Positions 46,229-57,052 of a DNA stretch of 64,000 nucleotides are shown piece by piece (the stretch's first letter is position 1; each line of letters starts with the position of its first letter). Below the pieces are notes generated by a model. That model did no database searches. It was given only the letters and a program-made list of their open reading frames with translations, and was not told the origin of the DNA. Origin of the DNA: Ostreococcus lucimarinus CCE9901 (lineage: Eukaryota > Chlorophyta > Mamiellophyceae > Mamiellales > Bathycoccaceae); the NCBI RefSeq assembly GCF_000092065.1, contig NC_009361.1, positions 62,001 to 126,000 of the forward strand. Reading direction: 5' to 3'. A program made the position numbers and the translations under genes.

Positions 46229-46840
46229 GAAGAAGCGGCGACGAACGAGGAGGCGACGTCGACGCGCGAGAGGTATGATGACGCGCGAACGATGATTGAA
46301 GACGCGTTAAAAGGAGATTCTGACGCGAAGAGCATCGCGGCGAAGTGTCGGGCGTGTCCGGGGACGCTGTTGTTGAGCGCGGCGAATATGCGCGCGCACG
46401 CGGCGAGCAAGCGACATCGAAAGAATTTGGAAAAACTCGGAAGGGCGAACGACGAGACGTTCGTGTGTTTTTATCCCGCGGTGCGCGAGGATGATGGAAT
46501 CGTGAGCGACGGGGAGGCGGAGACGCACGCTGAACGCCTGGCGCGATTGCGGGCGCAAAAAATTTTACGCTCGGCGGAGGGCGAGCGGGCAAAGGGTGGA
46601 AAGTTTTCGCTCGATCAGTTTGATTCTTCCGGTGACGAAGCCTCTGATGATGAGTCGGACGGCGATGACGACGCGAAAATGACGAAACGCTTGGCGAAGA
46701 AGGAGTTCGCGAGAAAAGTGAGCGATAGCGCGCCCAAGGAGAAGGAGAAACGTTCGAGGCGTCACGCGCAGAGCAAACGCAAATCCGGCAAGAGCAAGCC
46801 TGGGAAGAGGCAGCGCATGGCGATGAAGAGTGCGACGTGA
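46103..46840 (+). CDS. Acidic/basic protein with a single C2H2 (U1-like) zinc finger
   Basis: 245 residues from MHARDGDSSSDSDSVESAGP at 46103. An acidic Ser/Asp/Glu-rich N-terminus is followed by CRACPGTLLLSAANMRAHAA then SKRHRKNLEKL (C-x2-C-x12-H-x5-H), typical of U1-like/JAZ fingers in ribosome-assembly or RNA proteins. The C-terminal third is charged, ending in a long Lys/Arg tract (KRSRRHAQSKRKSGKSKPGK), a nucleolar-localisation-like tail. Possibly nucleolar RNA-associated (pre-ribosome); no firm family assignment. Divergent from VTE5 with 257 bp between ATGs. Confidence 0.8.
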
Positions 46841-46989
46841 TGCAGTGTGGTAGTCTGGGCGTTGTATTAAGACAGTGATCAATTGGAATGGAGTGGCAAG
46901 TGTCGGTATCGTGCTTATCGCGTGCAGGTGTAGTGAAAGGGTCGTTCATCAATCCCGTTGACTTTGCGGCCTTCGCGGCGTAGCGAGAT

Positions 46990-47062
46990 TCACTCGGCGC
47001 CGCGGCCGACTCCATCCAGTTTCGCTTCTTGCTTTGCTATTCTTGCGTCATCGCTATCCGTC

Positions 47063-47093
<31 letters not shown>

Positions 47094-47901
47094 CGGTGAG
47101 ATCACCCGAACCCGAAGTCTTCAACAGCGAGGTGTGCCCGTCTTGTTTTGATTTGTTCTCAGCGGCGTCGCCACTGCTCGAAGGGACGGCTTCGGTGGTT
47201 TTGTCCGAACCGGTTTTGTCCGATCCACCATTCTCGCTTCCGGTCGCGCCAGATCGTCTCCACAGCAACGCCGGTCGCGGGGCATGGTTCTTCGCCGCGT
47301 ACAACCCGCACGCGTTGCACAGAGATCCGATTCCGTCCTTATCCTTCCTCCAAAACGGCGTCTCGGTCGATTTGCAGTTGACGCAAATCTTTTGCTTTTG
47401 CGCCTTGACGTTCGTCGACGCCTTGACCGTCGCCTTGCACGCGCGAATCGATTGCGTCACGCCCCCCTTTCGTCCCGCGCGACCGCCTTTCCCGCCCTTC
47501 TTGGCCCCGCCGCCGCCGCGTCCCGTGCGCGCGCTCGTCGCTTCGCCGCCGTACGCCGCCGCGCCCATCGCCGGCGTCCCGTACGCGCCGCTAAACGGTG
47601 GCGAAGCGCCCATCATCCCCGCGTACGCCTGCACGTTGTACGTCTGCGACTGCACGTACGCCACGTACGCCGCGTACGACGCCATCATGTGCGGTCCCAT
47701 GGCGGCGAGCGCGGCGTTCTGTCGTTCGTAGTACGCCGCCCCCATCGCCTCCGGCGTCATCGTCGTCATCATCTGCTGCGCGTACATCGCCTGCGTCGCC
47801 ATCCCTTCGAGCGCGATCGCGCGTTCGTCCCCTCCCGCGCCCTCGCGCGCGGCGTCCGCCGGCGTCCGGCTCGGCGCCGCATTGCCCGCGTTCGGCCCCA
47901 T
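46990..47901 (-). CDS. GATA-type transcription factor
   Basis: 303 residues from Met at 47901 (MGPNAGNAAPSRTPADAARE; another Met at 47985 is possible). The N-terminal half is Ala/Met/Tyr-rich and low-complexity (YAQQMMTTMTPEAMGAAYYE). A Gly/Lys-rich patch leads to one GATA finger at ~175-205: ICVNCKSTETPFWRKDKDGI and SLCNACGLYAAKNHAPRP (C-x2-C-x18-C-x2-C). This matches the plant/fungal type IV GATA finger. A poly-Thr run encoded by ACT/ACG repeats lies near the C-terminus. Likely a DNA-binding regulator; the target is unknown. E2F-like sites lie 345-381 bp upstream of its ATG. Confidence 0.9.
47060..47092. repeat. Trinucleotide microsatellite encoding poly-Thr
   Basis: Eleven triplets switching from tcg to tag units (read on the plus strand), so the minus-strand protein has a Thr run with ACT then ACG codons. 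The mixed codons point to an older expansion with base substitutions. Confidence 0.85.
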
Positions 47902-48345
47902 CGCGTTTTCCTCGCTCGTCCCGACCCCCCCTCGCGCCTCGCCTCGCCGTCCTATCGACGTCTCGCGACGTTTACCTTCGCGCACCGCGCGCCGAGCTCG
48001 TTCGCGCGCCTCCTCGCGTCGTCACCGTCCCCGATCGTCGCCCGTGCGCGCCGCGATGTTATCCGCGCGCGTCCTCGCGATCGATCGCCGCGCGTCCGGC
48101 GCCCGCGCGCGCGGCGTCGATCGCGACGGCGTCGATCGCGCGCGCGCGATCCGATCGAGATCGAGATCGCGCGATCTTTGGATGGTTGGTTTTACGGGTC
48201 GCGCGCGCGCGCATTTAACGAGGTTTGAGCGGTAATAAAAAAAACGCGCGAAATCGACCGACGCGGGAAATTGGCGGGAAAAGACGCCGCAAAGCGCGCG
48301 GGCTGGCTGTTGAAGTCTAGAGTCTAGTTGAAGTCTAGCGGGCGG
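47902..48345. promoter_or_regulatory. Intergenic region upstream of the GATA gene with a cluster of E2F-like sites
   Basis: 444 bases between the GATA-factor ATG and the stop of the SET gene, both on the minus strand. At 48246-48282 three sites of the E2F/DP type follow one another: GCGCGAAA (48246), GCGGGAAA (48263) and GGCGGGAAAA (48273). The spacing of about ten bases puts two of them on one helix face. No gene seen in the rest. Confidence 0.45.
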
Positions 48346-50643
48346 TTAAGGATGCCCGTGGAGCTCGCGCGCCGAGTCCCAGAGGGCGGTGGCGCGGAAC
48401 ACGCGCGCGCGAGCGGTGGCGAGGGCGTCGGCGGCGACGCGCGCGTCGGCGGCGTCGGCGAGACGCGCGACGAGCGCGCGAGAGGCGAGGAGTTGCGCGC
48501 GCGTCGGCGTCAACTCGGCGCGCGCCGTCGGACTCGACGGCCCGCGACGCGTGTCGGCGGAGTCGAAGTCTCGAAGTAAGCTTTCCGCTCGGGTGTGCGC
48601 GGCGAGGGCGTAGACGTCGAGCGTGCGTCGTCTGGACGCGCGCCAAATTCGCGCGAGCTCGCGCAGGTGCGAGTACGACGTGAGCTCGCGGACGTCGGCT
48701 TTGCCCAAAGCGAGCGCGTCGGCGTGTTCGGGTGGTTCGACCAACTGGAGCGTCGAAAGATATTCGGATAGCGCGCGAAGTGCTTTCGTTTCGACGCGCA
48801 AGCGCGCCGAGTGCTTGTCGCGCGAAACGACGTCGCCGTCGTACGAGTCCGTTTTGAGCGACTCTTCGTCGGCGCCGTACATCGCGACGTACTCTTCCTC
48901 GTCCTCAGTATCTGTTCCGTTCGCTGCGAAAACATCCTCTTCTTGATCCCACACATCGTCGTCTCGAGTGGGCGCGGCGTCTTCGCGGTCGGCTAGTAAA
49001 ATTGGCTCAGCCTCGACGAAGTGCGCTCGCGCCACGTCGAGAAGCTCGACGAACGGCTTGTACGTGTAATCGGCCGTAGTCGCCAGCTGTAGCATGATTT
49101 CCTGATGCTTTACAGCTCCCTCGTCGTCCGCGCCGCACACGAATCGTCTGAAATCGTCCTTGTCGACGCGAAACCGATCGTTACTCGAGCCGTCCGGCTC
49201 GACGTTCTCCTTGAAACAAAACCCGTATCGCAAGAGCAAATCTGTGTTCCCTTTGGCTCCGTACGTGATGTGCAAGAACTCGCCGGCTTTAAAATTGCGA
49301 AGCGCCTTCATCGTGACTTGCCCGTTTCCGTTGAAGCCGTCGGAAGAAACGTACGACACCTCGCGCGGTCGTTTGTGATTGGCAAAGTCCATTCCGGGAG
49401 CCATGAAGATGCCGCAAAAGTCCATTCTTCGAAACATGTCTCGCCATGGATCATTCGAAACCGGGTTCGGCGACTGAAACGAACGCGACATGACAACCGC
49501 ATACGCCCACCGAAACTCCCCCGCCGTGATTTCATTGCCCCTGGAGCCCGTTGGCCCTCGACTGGACGAGTTTCCATACGTCACCTGGGACACAATTTGA
49601 CTATACGTAAGCTCAACCGCGCGCTCGATTCGGTGACGCTCGAGAATCAGCCAACGTAAGTCGGCGTTGCACCGAGGCTCGTACCCGTACGCCGCTTTGC
49701 TTTCGCCGTATCCGAATAAATTGACGAAATAAGGCATCGGGAGGTACGCCGGAATGAAGGCTTGATACTCTTCGAGCGTCGGCAACTTGCTCAAATACTC
49801 GTAATGCGACGAACTTTTACCCTTTTTCTTCTCCAACGCGAGAAAGCAACACAACAACGTTTCATCGAGCGTCAAGTGTAACTGTTCGCTCGTCGGATCG
49901 ATGACGTACCCGTCGCCTTCAAAATCTTCCTTTTTCGCCCACGGAGCCAGCGCCCTCGCGCGACGCGTTCTTCGCCATTGTCTCAATTCCTGCCTCGACA
50001 CCAGCGTTCGCACCGCGGCCGACGACTGCACGAGAAGCCAATACCTCGCCAACTCCGCCAACGCCGGCGTTCGCGCGCACGACTGCGCGGTGATCAACTG
50101 TCGCGGTCCGCGCAACTCCAGCACCGTCTCGCCTCTCGCGGCGTCTCGCGTAAACCGCAACCCGTACCCGCGCATCTCCCTCGCCCCCGCGCGCCCCTCA
50201 TCGCGTTCACCGTCCTCGAACGCTTCCCTCGCCACCTCCAACAGCGCCTTCGCCCCTCGACGATCGTCCTCCGAGTACGCGACTCGCGCGCGAGTCGCTT
50301 CAACCGTCTCCTCAACCGTCTCCTCAACCGTCGCGTCCGCCTCCGCGCGCCGATCGCGCTCGATCGCCGCCTCCGACGCGCGCGCGCGCACCTCGATCGC
50401 GCGCGCCGATCGCGCGCGCGAGAGATCGAGCACCCATCGCGCGAACGCGTCGCGCGCGTCCGGCGCGTCGTTCGCGCCGTCATCTCCGGCGCGCGTTCGA
50501 CGCCGTTTCCTCCCGCGCGCGCGCGTCCGCGCGCCTCGCGCGCGCGCGCGCGCGTCCGAGGCGTCCGCGCCGTCGTCGCCGTCGCCGTCGTCGTCCGCGC
50601 GCGCGCGCGCGCGTCCGAAGAGTCGCGCGAGCGCGCGCATCAT
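48346..50643 (-). CDS. SET-domain protein methyltransferase (SETD3/RuBisCO-LSMT type)
   Basis: 765 residues from MMRALARLFGRARARADD at 50643. The first ~150 residues are basic/acidic low-complexity, with a possible organelle-targeting start. A split SET domain follows: GYGLRFTRDAARGETVLELR (SAM-binding N-SET), an inserted helical domain, RWAYAVVMSRSFQ, FCGIFMAPGMDFANHKRPRE (the catalytic 'NH' core), and FLHITYGAKGNTDLLLRYGF (YG.K.N..LL..YGF hallmark). The C-terminal helical domain with substrate-binding features runs to the end. This fold methylates lysine or histidine in plastid enzymes, actin or cytochrome c; the substrate here is unknown. Divergent from the tiny gene at 50697. Confidence 0.9.
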   Translation of the reverse strand: MMRALARLFGRARARADDDGDGDDGADASDARARARGARTRARGRKRRRTRAGDDGANDAPDARDAFARWVLDLSRARSARAIEVRARASEAAIERDRRAEADATVEETVEETVEATRARVAYSEDDRRGAKALLEVAREAFEDGERDEGRAGAREMRGYGLRFTRDAARGETVLELRGPRQLITAQSCARTPALAELARYWLLVQSSAAVRTLVSRQELRQWRRTRRARALAPWAKKEDFEGDGYVIDPTSEQLHLTLDETLLCCFLALEKKKGKSSSHYEYLSKLPTLEEYQAFIPAYLPMPYFVNLFGYGESKAAYGYEPRCNADLRWLILERHRIERAVELTYSQIVSQVTYGNSSSRGPTGSRGNEITAGEFRWAYAVVMSRSFQSPNPVSNDPWRDMFRRMDFCGIFMAPGMDFANHKRPREVSYVSSDGFNGNGQVTMKALRNFKAGEFLHITYGAKGNTDLLLRYGFCFKENVEPDGSSNDRFRVDKDDFRRFVCGADDEGAVKHQEIMLQLATTADYTYKPFVELLDVARAHFVEAEPILLADREDAAPTRDDDVWDQEEDVFAANGTDTEDEEEYVAMYGADEESLKTDSYDGDVVSRDKHSARLRVETKALRALSEYLSTLQLVEPPEHADALALGKADVRELTSYSHLRELARIWRASRRRTLDVYALAAHTRAESLLRDFDSADTRRGPSSPTARAELTPTRAQLLASRALVARLADAADARVAADALATARARVFRATALWDSARELHGHP

Positions 50644-50696
50644 CGAATCGATTCGCTTCGCGCGTCGCACACTGCCGCGCGCCGACCGCGCCGCGC

Positions 50697-50846
50697 ATGC
50701 TCGTGCGCCGCGGCGCGCTCGCGCGCGCCGTCGTGCTCGTCGGCGCGGCGATCCCGTGCTCGACGTTCGCGCTGAAGATGCGCGAGGACGCGGCGAAAGA
50801 TCCCGCGGAGGCGGCGCGACGACGCGACGACGACGACGGCGCGTGA
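50697..50846 (+). CDS. Possible 49-residue membrane protein
   Basis: Plus-strand frame of 50 codons: MLVRRGALARAVVLVGAAIP then CSTFALKMREDAAKDPAEAA and a short R/D tail. One hydrophobic helix after a basic start, then an amphipathic charged tail, as in small mitochondrial or thylakoid subunits. It begins 53 bp from the divergent SET gene and ends 64 bp before the ADCK1-like gene, spacing typical of true genes here. No homologue recognised; the GC-rich sequence could keep such a short frame open by chance. Confidence 0.4.
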   Translation: MLVRRGALARAVVLVGAAIPCSTFALKMREDAAKDPAEAARRRDDDDGA

Positions 50847-50910
50847 GGCGCGCGCGACGACGCGACGACGACGACGACGGCGCGCGAGGCGCGCGCGAGG
50901 CGCGATCGCG

Positions 50911-52470
50911 ATGACGCGGCGCGCGCGAGGCGTCGCGGCGGCGGTCGCGCTGGCGACGCTCGGCGCGGCGGCGACGGTCGAAGAGGACGAGGGCGACGCG
51001 GCGACGCTCGCGCGAGGGACGGCGCGCGCGGCGCACGCGGCGGCGACGGTGGCGACGATGGTGGTGGACTATAAGCTCGCGAAACGCGAGACGTGGCGAA
51101 GCGAGGGCGGCGCGCACGATAGGAACGCGAAGCGGTTGCACGCGATGTGCGGCGCGAACGGAGGACTGTACGTCAAGGCTGGACAGTTCGCGTCCACCGC
51201 CGGCGGCGTGCCGGAGGCGTACGCGCGACGGTTGAGTAAGCTGCAGGATGAGGTGGCGCCGTCGCCGCGCGACGCGGTGCTGAAAGTGGTGAGGAATGAG
51301 TTCGGCGGTCGCGCGCCCGAGGCGCTGTTCGAGACGTTTGAACCCGAACCCATGGCGGCGGCGTCGTTGGCGCAAGTGCATCGCGCGGTGTTGAAGAGCG
51401 GACGGACGGTGGCGGTTAAGATCCAGCGACCAGGGCTCGAGCGGTCGATCGAGAGCGACATATCGACGATGAGCGCGCTGGTGCGCTTCACCAGGCTCTT
51501 CTTTCCGTCGTTTGATTTCGGTTTCATGGTGGACGAGTTCAAGTCAAGACTGGAAAAGGAGATCGATTTCGAAGCGGAAGGACGGAACTGCGAACGGCTC
51601 GGATTGGCGTTCGCGGACGACGCCCGCATCGACACCCCAGAGGTTTTCTGGGATTTAACCACTCGTCGCGTGTTGACGATGGAGTTCATCGACGGCGAGA
51701 AACTGACGAACATCGAAGGGATGCGCGAGAAAGGTCTCGACCCCGAGCACGCCGCGCTCGCACTGAGCGATTGTTTCGCGCGCATGCTTCTCGTGCACGG
51801 GTACATCCACGGAGATCCTCACCCTGGAAATTTGCTCTGCCGCGCGCATCCCGACGGAAGCGGGCGAACGCAAGTCGTGCTGTTGGATCACGGCTTGTAC
51901 AGCGAGCTCACGGAGGAATCGCGCAAGGCGATGTCAAATTTATGGATCGCTATCGCGGTCGGCGACAGCGTCCGCGCGGTGGCCGCCGCGAAAGCTTTGC
52001 AAGTGCCGGATGAATTCGCGTGGCTCATGCCGCTCGCGTTGGCGAGAAAGACGTCGAGCGGCGAACCGGTGGATCGACGAGTCCTCGAGAAGCAGTGGGC
52101 CGACGACAAGGCCAAAGGCGGCGCCGGGCGTCCAGGTCTCGGCGAGGCCGCGATCATCGGCAACAATTTATCGAAAGAGATGATCATCGTGTTACGAGCG
52201 AACGCGCTGGTGCGAAACGTCATCAAGGCGCTCGGTGACTCGCGCGAGAGCTCCATCGCCGCGCTCGAGATGAAGCGTCAGTGGTGCAACGTGCGCTACG
52301 CCGCGCTCGGTCTCATCGTCCCGCGCGCTCTCGGTGCGTCTTCCATCTCGCGCGGCGTCTCCACGCGGCGTAAACTTCTTTGGCGCGCGCGTTCTTTCGG
52401 CATCTTCGCGCGCGTCTCTCGGCGCGCCTTCGCTCGCGTCTTCGCGCGTCGTCGGAGCGCGCCGCCGTAG
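50911..52470 (+). CDS. ABC1/UbiB-family atypical kinase, ADCK1-like
   Basis: 519 residues. Short hydrophobic N-terminus, then the family-specific KxGQ motif GGLYVKAGQFASTAGG, PEAYARRLSKLQDEV, the Ala-rich nucleotide loop AAASLAQVHRAVLKSGRTVA with VAVKIQRPGL (catalytic Lys), DEFKSRLEKEIDFEAEGRNC (ExD motif), HGYIHGDPHPGNLLC (catalytic loop) and VVLLDHGLY (DFG equivalent, here DHG as in ADCK1). ADCK1-type proteins act in mitochondrial lipid/coenzyme Q homeostasis. The end is unusually Arg-rich. Same-strand neighbour RAB2 begins 61 bp downstream. Confidence 0.93.
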   Translation: MTRRARGVAAAVALATLGAAATVEEDEGDAATLARGTARAAHAAATVATMVVDYKLAKRETWRSEGGAHDRNAKRLHAMCGANGGLYVKAGQFASTAGGVPEAYARRLSKLQDEVAPSPRDAVLKVVRNEFGGRAPEALFETFEPEPMAAASLAQVHRAVLKSGRTVAVKIQRPGLERSIESDISTMSALVRFTRLFFPSFDFGFMVDEFKSRLEKEIDFEAEGRNCERLGLAFADDARIDTPEVFWDLTTRRVLTMEFIDGEKLTNIEGMREKGLDPEHAALALSDCFARMLLVHGYIHGDPHPGNLLCRAHPDGSGRTQVVLLDHGLYSELTEESRKAMSNLWIAIAVGDSVRAVAAAKALQVPDEFAWLMPLALARKTSSGEPVDRRVLEKQWADDKAKGGAGRPGLGEAAIIGNNLSKEMIIVLRANALVRNVIKALGDSRESSIAALEMKRQWCNVRYAALGLIVPRALGASSISRGVSTRRKLLWRARSFGIFARVSRRAFARVFARRRSAPP

Positions 52471-52531
52471 CCCGCGTTGCAATTTTATTCTTTACGTGAC
52501 TCCCGCGCGCGCGTCTCGCCTCGGCGACGTC

Positions 52532-53401
<870 letters not shown>

Positions 53402-53577
53402 CGTCGCGCGACGCGATGCCAACGACGAAGAACTTAGAAACGCGCGCATCATGTCAATTGTATGATTTCTCTGTACACTAACCGCCTCCGCCGCGCCATC
53501 GCCGAGCGACGCCGCGACGCCCGCGCGGATAACCGCCGCGACGCCGCGTCTCGCCGCAAATCGCCGCGCGCGGTGCC

Positions 53578-54696
53578 ATGGCGAACCGCTACGGCGACGC
53601 GGGCGATGAATCTCCCATAACGTCCGCGCGCGCGAGCGATCTCGCGCGCGCGCGCGTCGACGGCGCGCGCGGCGAGAGCGCGAACGCGTTTTCACAATCT
53701 GGGGGGACAAAAGAAGATGGCCCACGCTCGCGGAAAAAACGCGCGGTGTCGCCCATCGACGCCATCTGGCAGCCCGAAGACCTCGTCGTGGGACGAAAAT
53801 CGGTCGTCCCGAAGGAGTTGTCGACGTCGATGCGCGCGCTGTCGGACATCGGGAACGCGGGCGCGGCGCCCGCGCGTGAGGCTGACGCGCCGAACGAAAT
53901 AGACGTGGAGTCGTACTTGCTCGGACAAAAGCACGCGCTGGAATCGGCGTTCGATAAATCGTTACCGCAGAGACAGTTATTGGGGGCGTTGCAGCTCGCG
54001 CTGCACGACGTGCGCGAGAAGACGAGCAAGTTGGAGGCGTCGAGTTCGGAAATCGAAGGCGCCGTTCGGCGTTCCGAGGGCGTCCAAAATCAAGTGACGG
54101 GCGACGTTCGCGCGCTGACGACGTCGACGATTCCGGCGATTGAACGTGCGATCGGCGAGCTGCGATCGCGCATGGATGCGGAGGAACGACGGAAGACGAT
54201 GTCATTGACGGCGTTGGTGAAGGAGACGGCGATGCGAACGCTCTTCGGCGTCGCTTCGCTCGAGACGGCGGTGGGGAACTTCACGCGATCCGTGCTGTTC
54301 CCTCCAATCAATGAGGGCGATGCGTCGGCGGTGGACGCGGTGGACAAGGTCGATGCGACTCCAGAGTACGCGCAAACGCTCGGCGCGATTTTTCTCGTAA
54401 CGGCGCTCGAACTCGCCTCGAGAACGAACGAGTATATTCGCTCGAGAGCACCGCCGAGCGTGCAACGGACGACGACGACGTTTACGTGGGGTTTAAATGC
54501 ATGTCGCACACTGGTGTGGGCAGCGGCTGCGATTGAATGTCTACAATTCACGAAAGTGCGCTGTCACGCGCTCGCGTCGATCGCGTACGCAGCCGCGACG
54601 GAGACGACGGACGAAGTCAAAGAAGTGAACACCAGCGACGACGACACCCCCGGCGTGCCGACAGGCGTCATCGCGCTCGCGGACGACACGAGATGA
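53578..54696 (+). CDS. Uncharacterised coiled-coil protein with C-terminal membrane helices
   Basis: 372 residues. Disordered Ser/Arg-rich N-terminus, an ordered motif PIDAIWQPEDLVVGRKSVVP, then a helical block (LPQRQLLGALQLALHDVREK through ASSSEIEGAVRRSEGVQNQV), a predicted coiled coil up to ~215, and two hydrophobic segments near ~275-340 (LGAIFLVTALELASRTNEYI; LVWAAAAIECLQFTKV). Topology suggests membrane-bound organisation or tethering. Family not recognised. Same strand as RAB2 upstream. Confidence 0.7.
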   Translation: MANRYGDAGDESPITSARASDLARARVDGARGESANAFSQSGGTKEDGPRSRKKRAVSPIDAIWQPEDLVVGRKSVVPKELSTSMRALSDIGNAGAAPAREADAPNEIDVESYLLGQKHALESAFDKSLPQRQLLGALQLALHDVREKTSKLEASSSEIEGAVRRSEGVQNQVTGDVRALTTSTIPAIERAIGELRSRMDAEERRKTMSLTALVKETAMRTLFGVASLETAVGNFTRSVLFPPINEGDASAVDAVDKVDATPEYAQTLGAIFLVTALELASRTNEYIRSRAPPSVQRTTTTFTWGLNACRTLVWAAAAIECLQFTKVRCHALASIAYAAATETTDEVKEVNTSDDDTPGVPTGVIALADDTR

Positions 54697-54868
54697 ACAT
54701 CGCGCGATTCGCGCGCTCGACTAGCGCGCAAAAAAGAAGCATCTGTAACATAATTCTTCCCTTGGCAGCTTTACGGCGCGATAGGGGAAAGAACCCTCTC
54801 TCGCGCGCGCCGCGCGCGCTCGCACTCCACGACGCGCATTCGAGCCGCGCGCGCGCGCGGAACGTAGG

Positions 54869-55579
54869 ATGAATAGAACCAATCAAATCGCACCAGTCAG
54901 CAGAACGCCGTCGCGCGCGACCGAGCGCGCGCGCGCTGAGACCTCGGTGATACGCGGTTCTGTTCTGAGCAGTTCTTCGTTTGACGCCGTGGACAACGCC
55001 GCGCTGGAGACGCCCTCGGACGAGCATTCGTTCGATACCGATGAACACGTTAACGTGGATGACGGCGACGACGTCGATGACGCGCGATCGACGCCAGAGA
55101 CGGTGGAGGAGACGCAGCGTTCGAACGGTGCTTCGTTGCACGCCTCGGACGCGACTTCGGCGACGACGAAAGGCGACGAGTCGCGCGATGAGGTTTCGCT
55201 GGAAGAAAATACGGACCCGCGAGCGAACGAAACGAACCCGACGAAGAAGCCGACGGGCGAGACGGTGACGTGCGGGCTCTCCAAGAACGTCGATTTCTTA
55301 CTCGTGAAGACTGGCCACGTGAAGTCGATATCAAAGCGTAAGGCGAAAACAACCACGGTGTCGCAGAAGAAACCGTCGAACGAGGTGGCGCTGGTGGAAA
55401 TGCCGCGCGCATCGCGCACGCTGACGACTGCAAACGACAAGCGCTCGACCGCACACACGTGGAAGTCGTGTCCGTTTGCTATTGCGCAAGGATCCGAGCC
55501 GGCGCCCGCCGGATCGCAACAGTGCGGTAACTGCAGAGCGTTGGATTTGTTTTATCTTGATTCGTCGTGGAATCAATGA
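54869..55579 (+). CDS. Uncharacterised Ser/Thr/Asp-rich protein
   Basis: 236 residues. Mostly acidic and disordered. The last ~55 residues look ordered: RSTAHTWKSCPFAIAQGSEP then AGSQQCGNCRALDLFYLD, with two Cys (CGNC) that could be a small metal-binding knuckle together with the earlier SCPF Cys. No family recognised. The 3' flank of 247 bp to RAB1 is AT-richer, with 'tattgaatattgaaatag'. Confidence 0.65.
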   Translation: MNRTNQIAPVSRTPSRATERARAETSVIRGSVLSSSSFDAVDNAALETPSDEHSFDTDEHVNVDDGDDVDDARSTPETVEETQRSNGASLHASDATSATTKGDESRDEVSLEENTDPRANETNPTKKPTGETVTCGLSKNVDFLLVKTGHVKSISKRKAKTTTVSQKKPSNEVALVEMPRASRTLTTANDKRSTAHTWKSCPFAIAQGSEPAPAGSQQCGNCRALDLFYLDSSWNQ

Positions 55580-55826
55580 CCGACGCCAGAGACGCATTTT
55601 AGCCTAACGACGTATATGTATGCACACGCTTATTGATTTTATCGCGCGATCGATTGAAATATTGAATATTGAAATAGTAATCGTCGCCGCGGCGCGGCGA
55701 CGTCGCGCGATCGGTTTCTCTCGCTTCTACTACGCGAGGCGTCAATTTAACGTACAATCATATCGCTGTGCTGAGAATTAAAAGCTGCGTCTAAGACGCA
55801 CAAGTGAACGAGACAGAAGTATGAAA

Positions 55827-56741
55827 CTAGCAGCAAGAGCTCTTCGCGTTGACGCTGCGACCTTCGCCCGGTCGCACGGTGTTTCCTCGCGGACCCGCGT
55901 TCATTTGCGGTTGGCTCGCCATGCGGTTCTTAATTTCGTTCGCCATGGTCATGAAAGCTTGCTCAACGTTCGTCGCATTCTTCGCCGACGTCTCTATGAA
56001 CGGGATCCCAATCTCATCCGCGAACGCCTTCGCCGTCGCGTAATCCACCACCTTTTGACTCGTCAAGTCGCTCTTATTCCCCACCAGCAACTTGTTCACA
56101 TTTTCGTTCGCGTAGCGATCGATCTCGTTCAACCATCCCTTCACCGCCTCAAAACTCTCCATGTCGGTCACATCGTACACGACGATGATGCCGTGCGCGC
56201 CGCGGTAGTACGACGACGTGATCGTCCGAAATCGTTCCTGCCCCGCGGTGTCCCAAATTTGAAGCTTGATCGTCTTACCCTCCAGCTCCACCGTGCGAAT
56301 CTTAAAATCAACCCCGATCGTCGAGATATACGTCCCCGTGTACGTATCGTCCGCGAAGCGAAGCAACAGACACGACTTACCGACGCCCGAGTCGCCGATG
56401 AGCTGCGCGCGCGCGTCGATAGATCCGCCCTCGTCAGTCCTCGCGTCTCCCTCGCCTCCGTTCGCGCCTCCCGCGCCCGCGCGTCGATCCCGTCCTCGTC
56501 CGCGTCGCCTTCGCTCGCGTCCGCGCGCGCCCGTCCCTCGATCCCTCGCGTCACCGCGCGTCGCGGTCGAGCGTTCGCGTCGCGACGATCGCCCGTCTCA
56601 ACGGCACGCGGCGCGTTCGCGCGCGCGTCGCGTTCGCGCGCGCGCGCGCGCGTCGCGCGCGCGCGCGCCGAGGCGTCGGTCGTCGCGGCGACTCGTTCGA
56701 CGCACCAGGAGCTTGAACAGGTAATCGTACTCGGGATTCAT
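55827..56741 (-). CDS. RAB1: RAB1 (RABD) small GTPase, two exons
   Basis: Exons 56741-56706 and 56402-55827; intron 56705-56403 (303 nt) with donor GTGCGT, branch CTGAC, acceptor CAG, phase 0. The 203-residue product starts [12 protein letters not shown] (exon 1) and continues [40 protein letters not shown] (effector loop), [46 protein letters not shown] and a C-terminal SSCC prenylation site. Sequence and length match RAB1/YPT1, which drives ER-to-Golgi transport. Lies 2.4 kb from RAB2, oppositely oriented. Confidence 0.96.
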
Positions 56742-57052
56742 CGTCGCGCGCGCGAGATTCTGGCGCGCGCGGGCGTCGCGCGCGCGCGATGGCGCGCGAT
56801 TTAGCGCCCCGAACCCTAGTGCGTGGCGTCGCATAGAAGGACGGTGCGAGCGCATCACGAAGTCAACTGTTTCGGCGGCGGCGCGACGCGCGCGCGCGCG
56901 CGCGCGGCCGCACACGACGACGCGCCTCGCGCCGTCGACGCGCGCAAACGTCGCTCGCACGCCGCGCGCGCGTCGCGCCGCCGCGCCCGCGACGCGCGTC
57001 GCGCGGGAGCGCGCGAAAACGACGCGCGAACGCCTCGCGAGGCGGCGCCGAC
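56742..57052. promoter_or_regulatory. Divergent promoter region of RAB1 and PRMT10
   Basis: 311 bases, extremely CG-rich in the middle third (long stretches of cg/gc), between the two ATGs. 'gaaccctagtgcg' near 56810 resembles a plant telo-box half-site but lacks the third A of AAACCCTA. Nothing else recognised. Confidence 0.4.
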
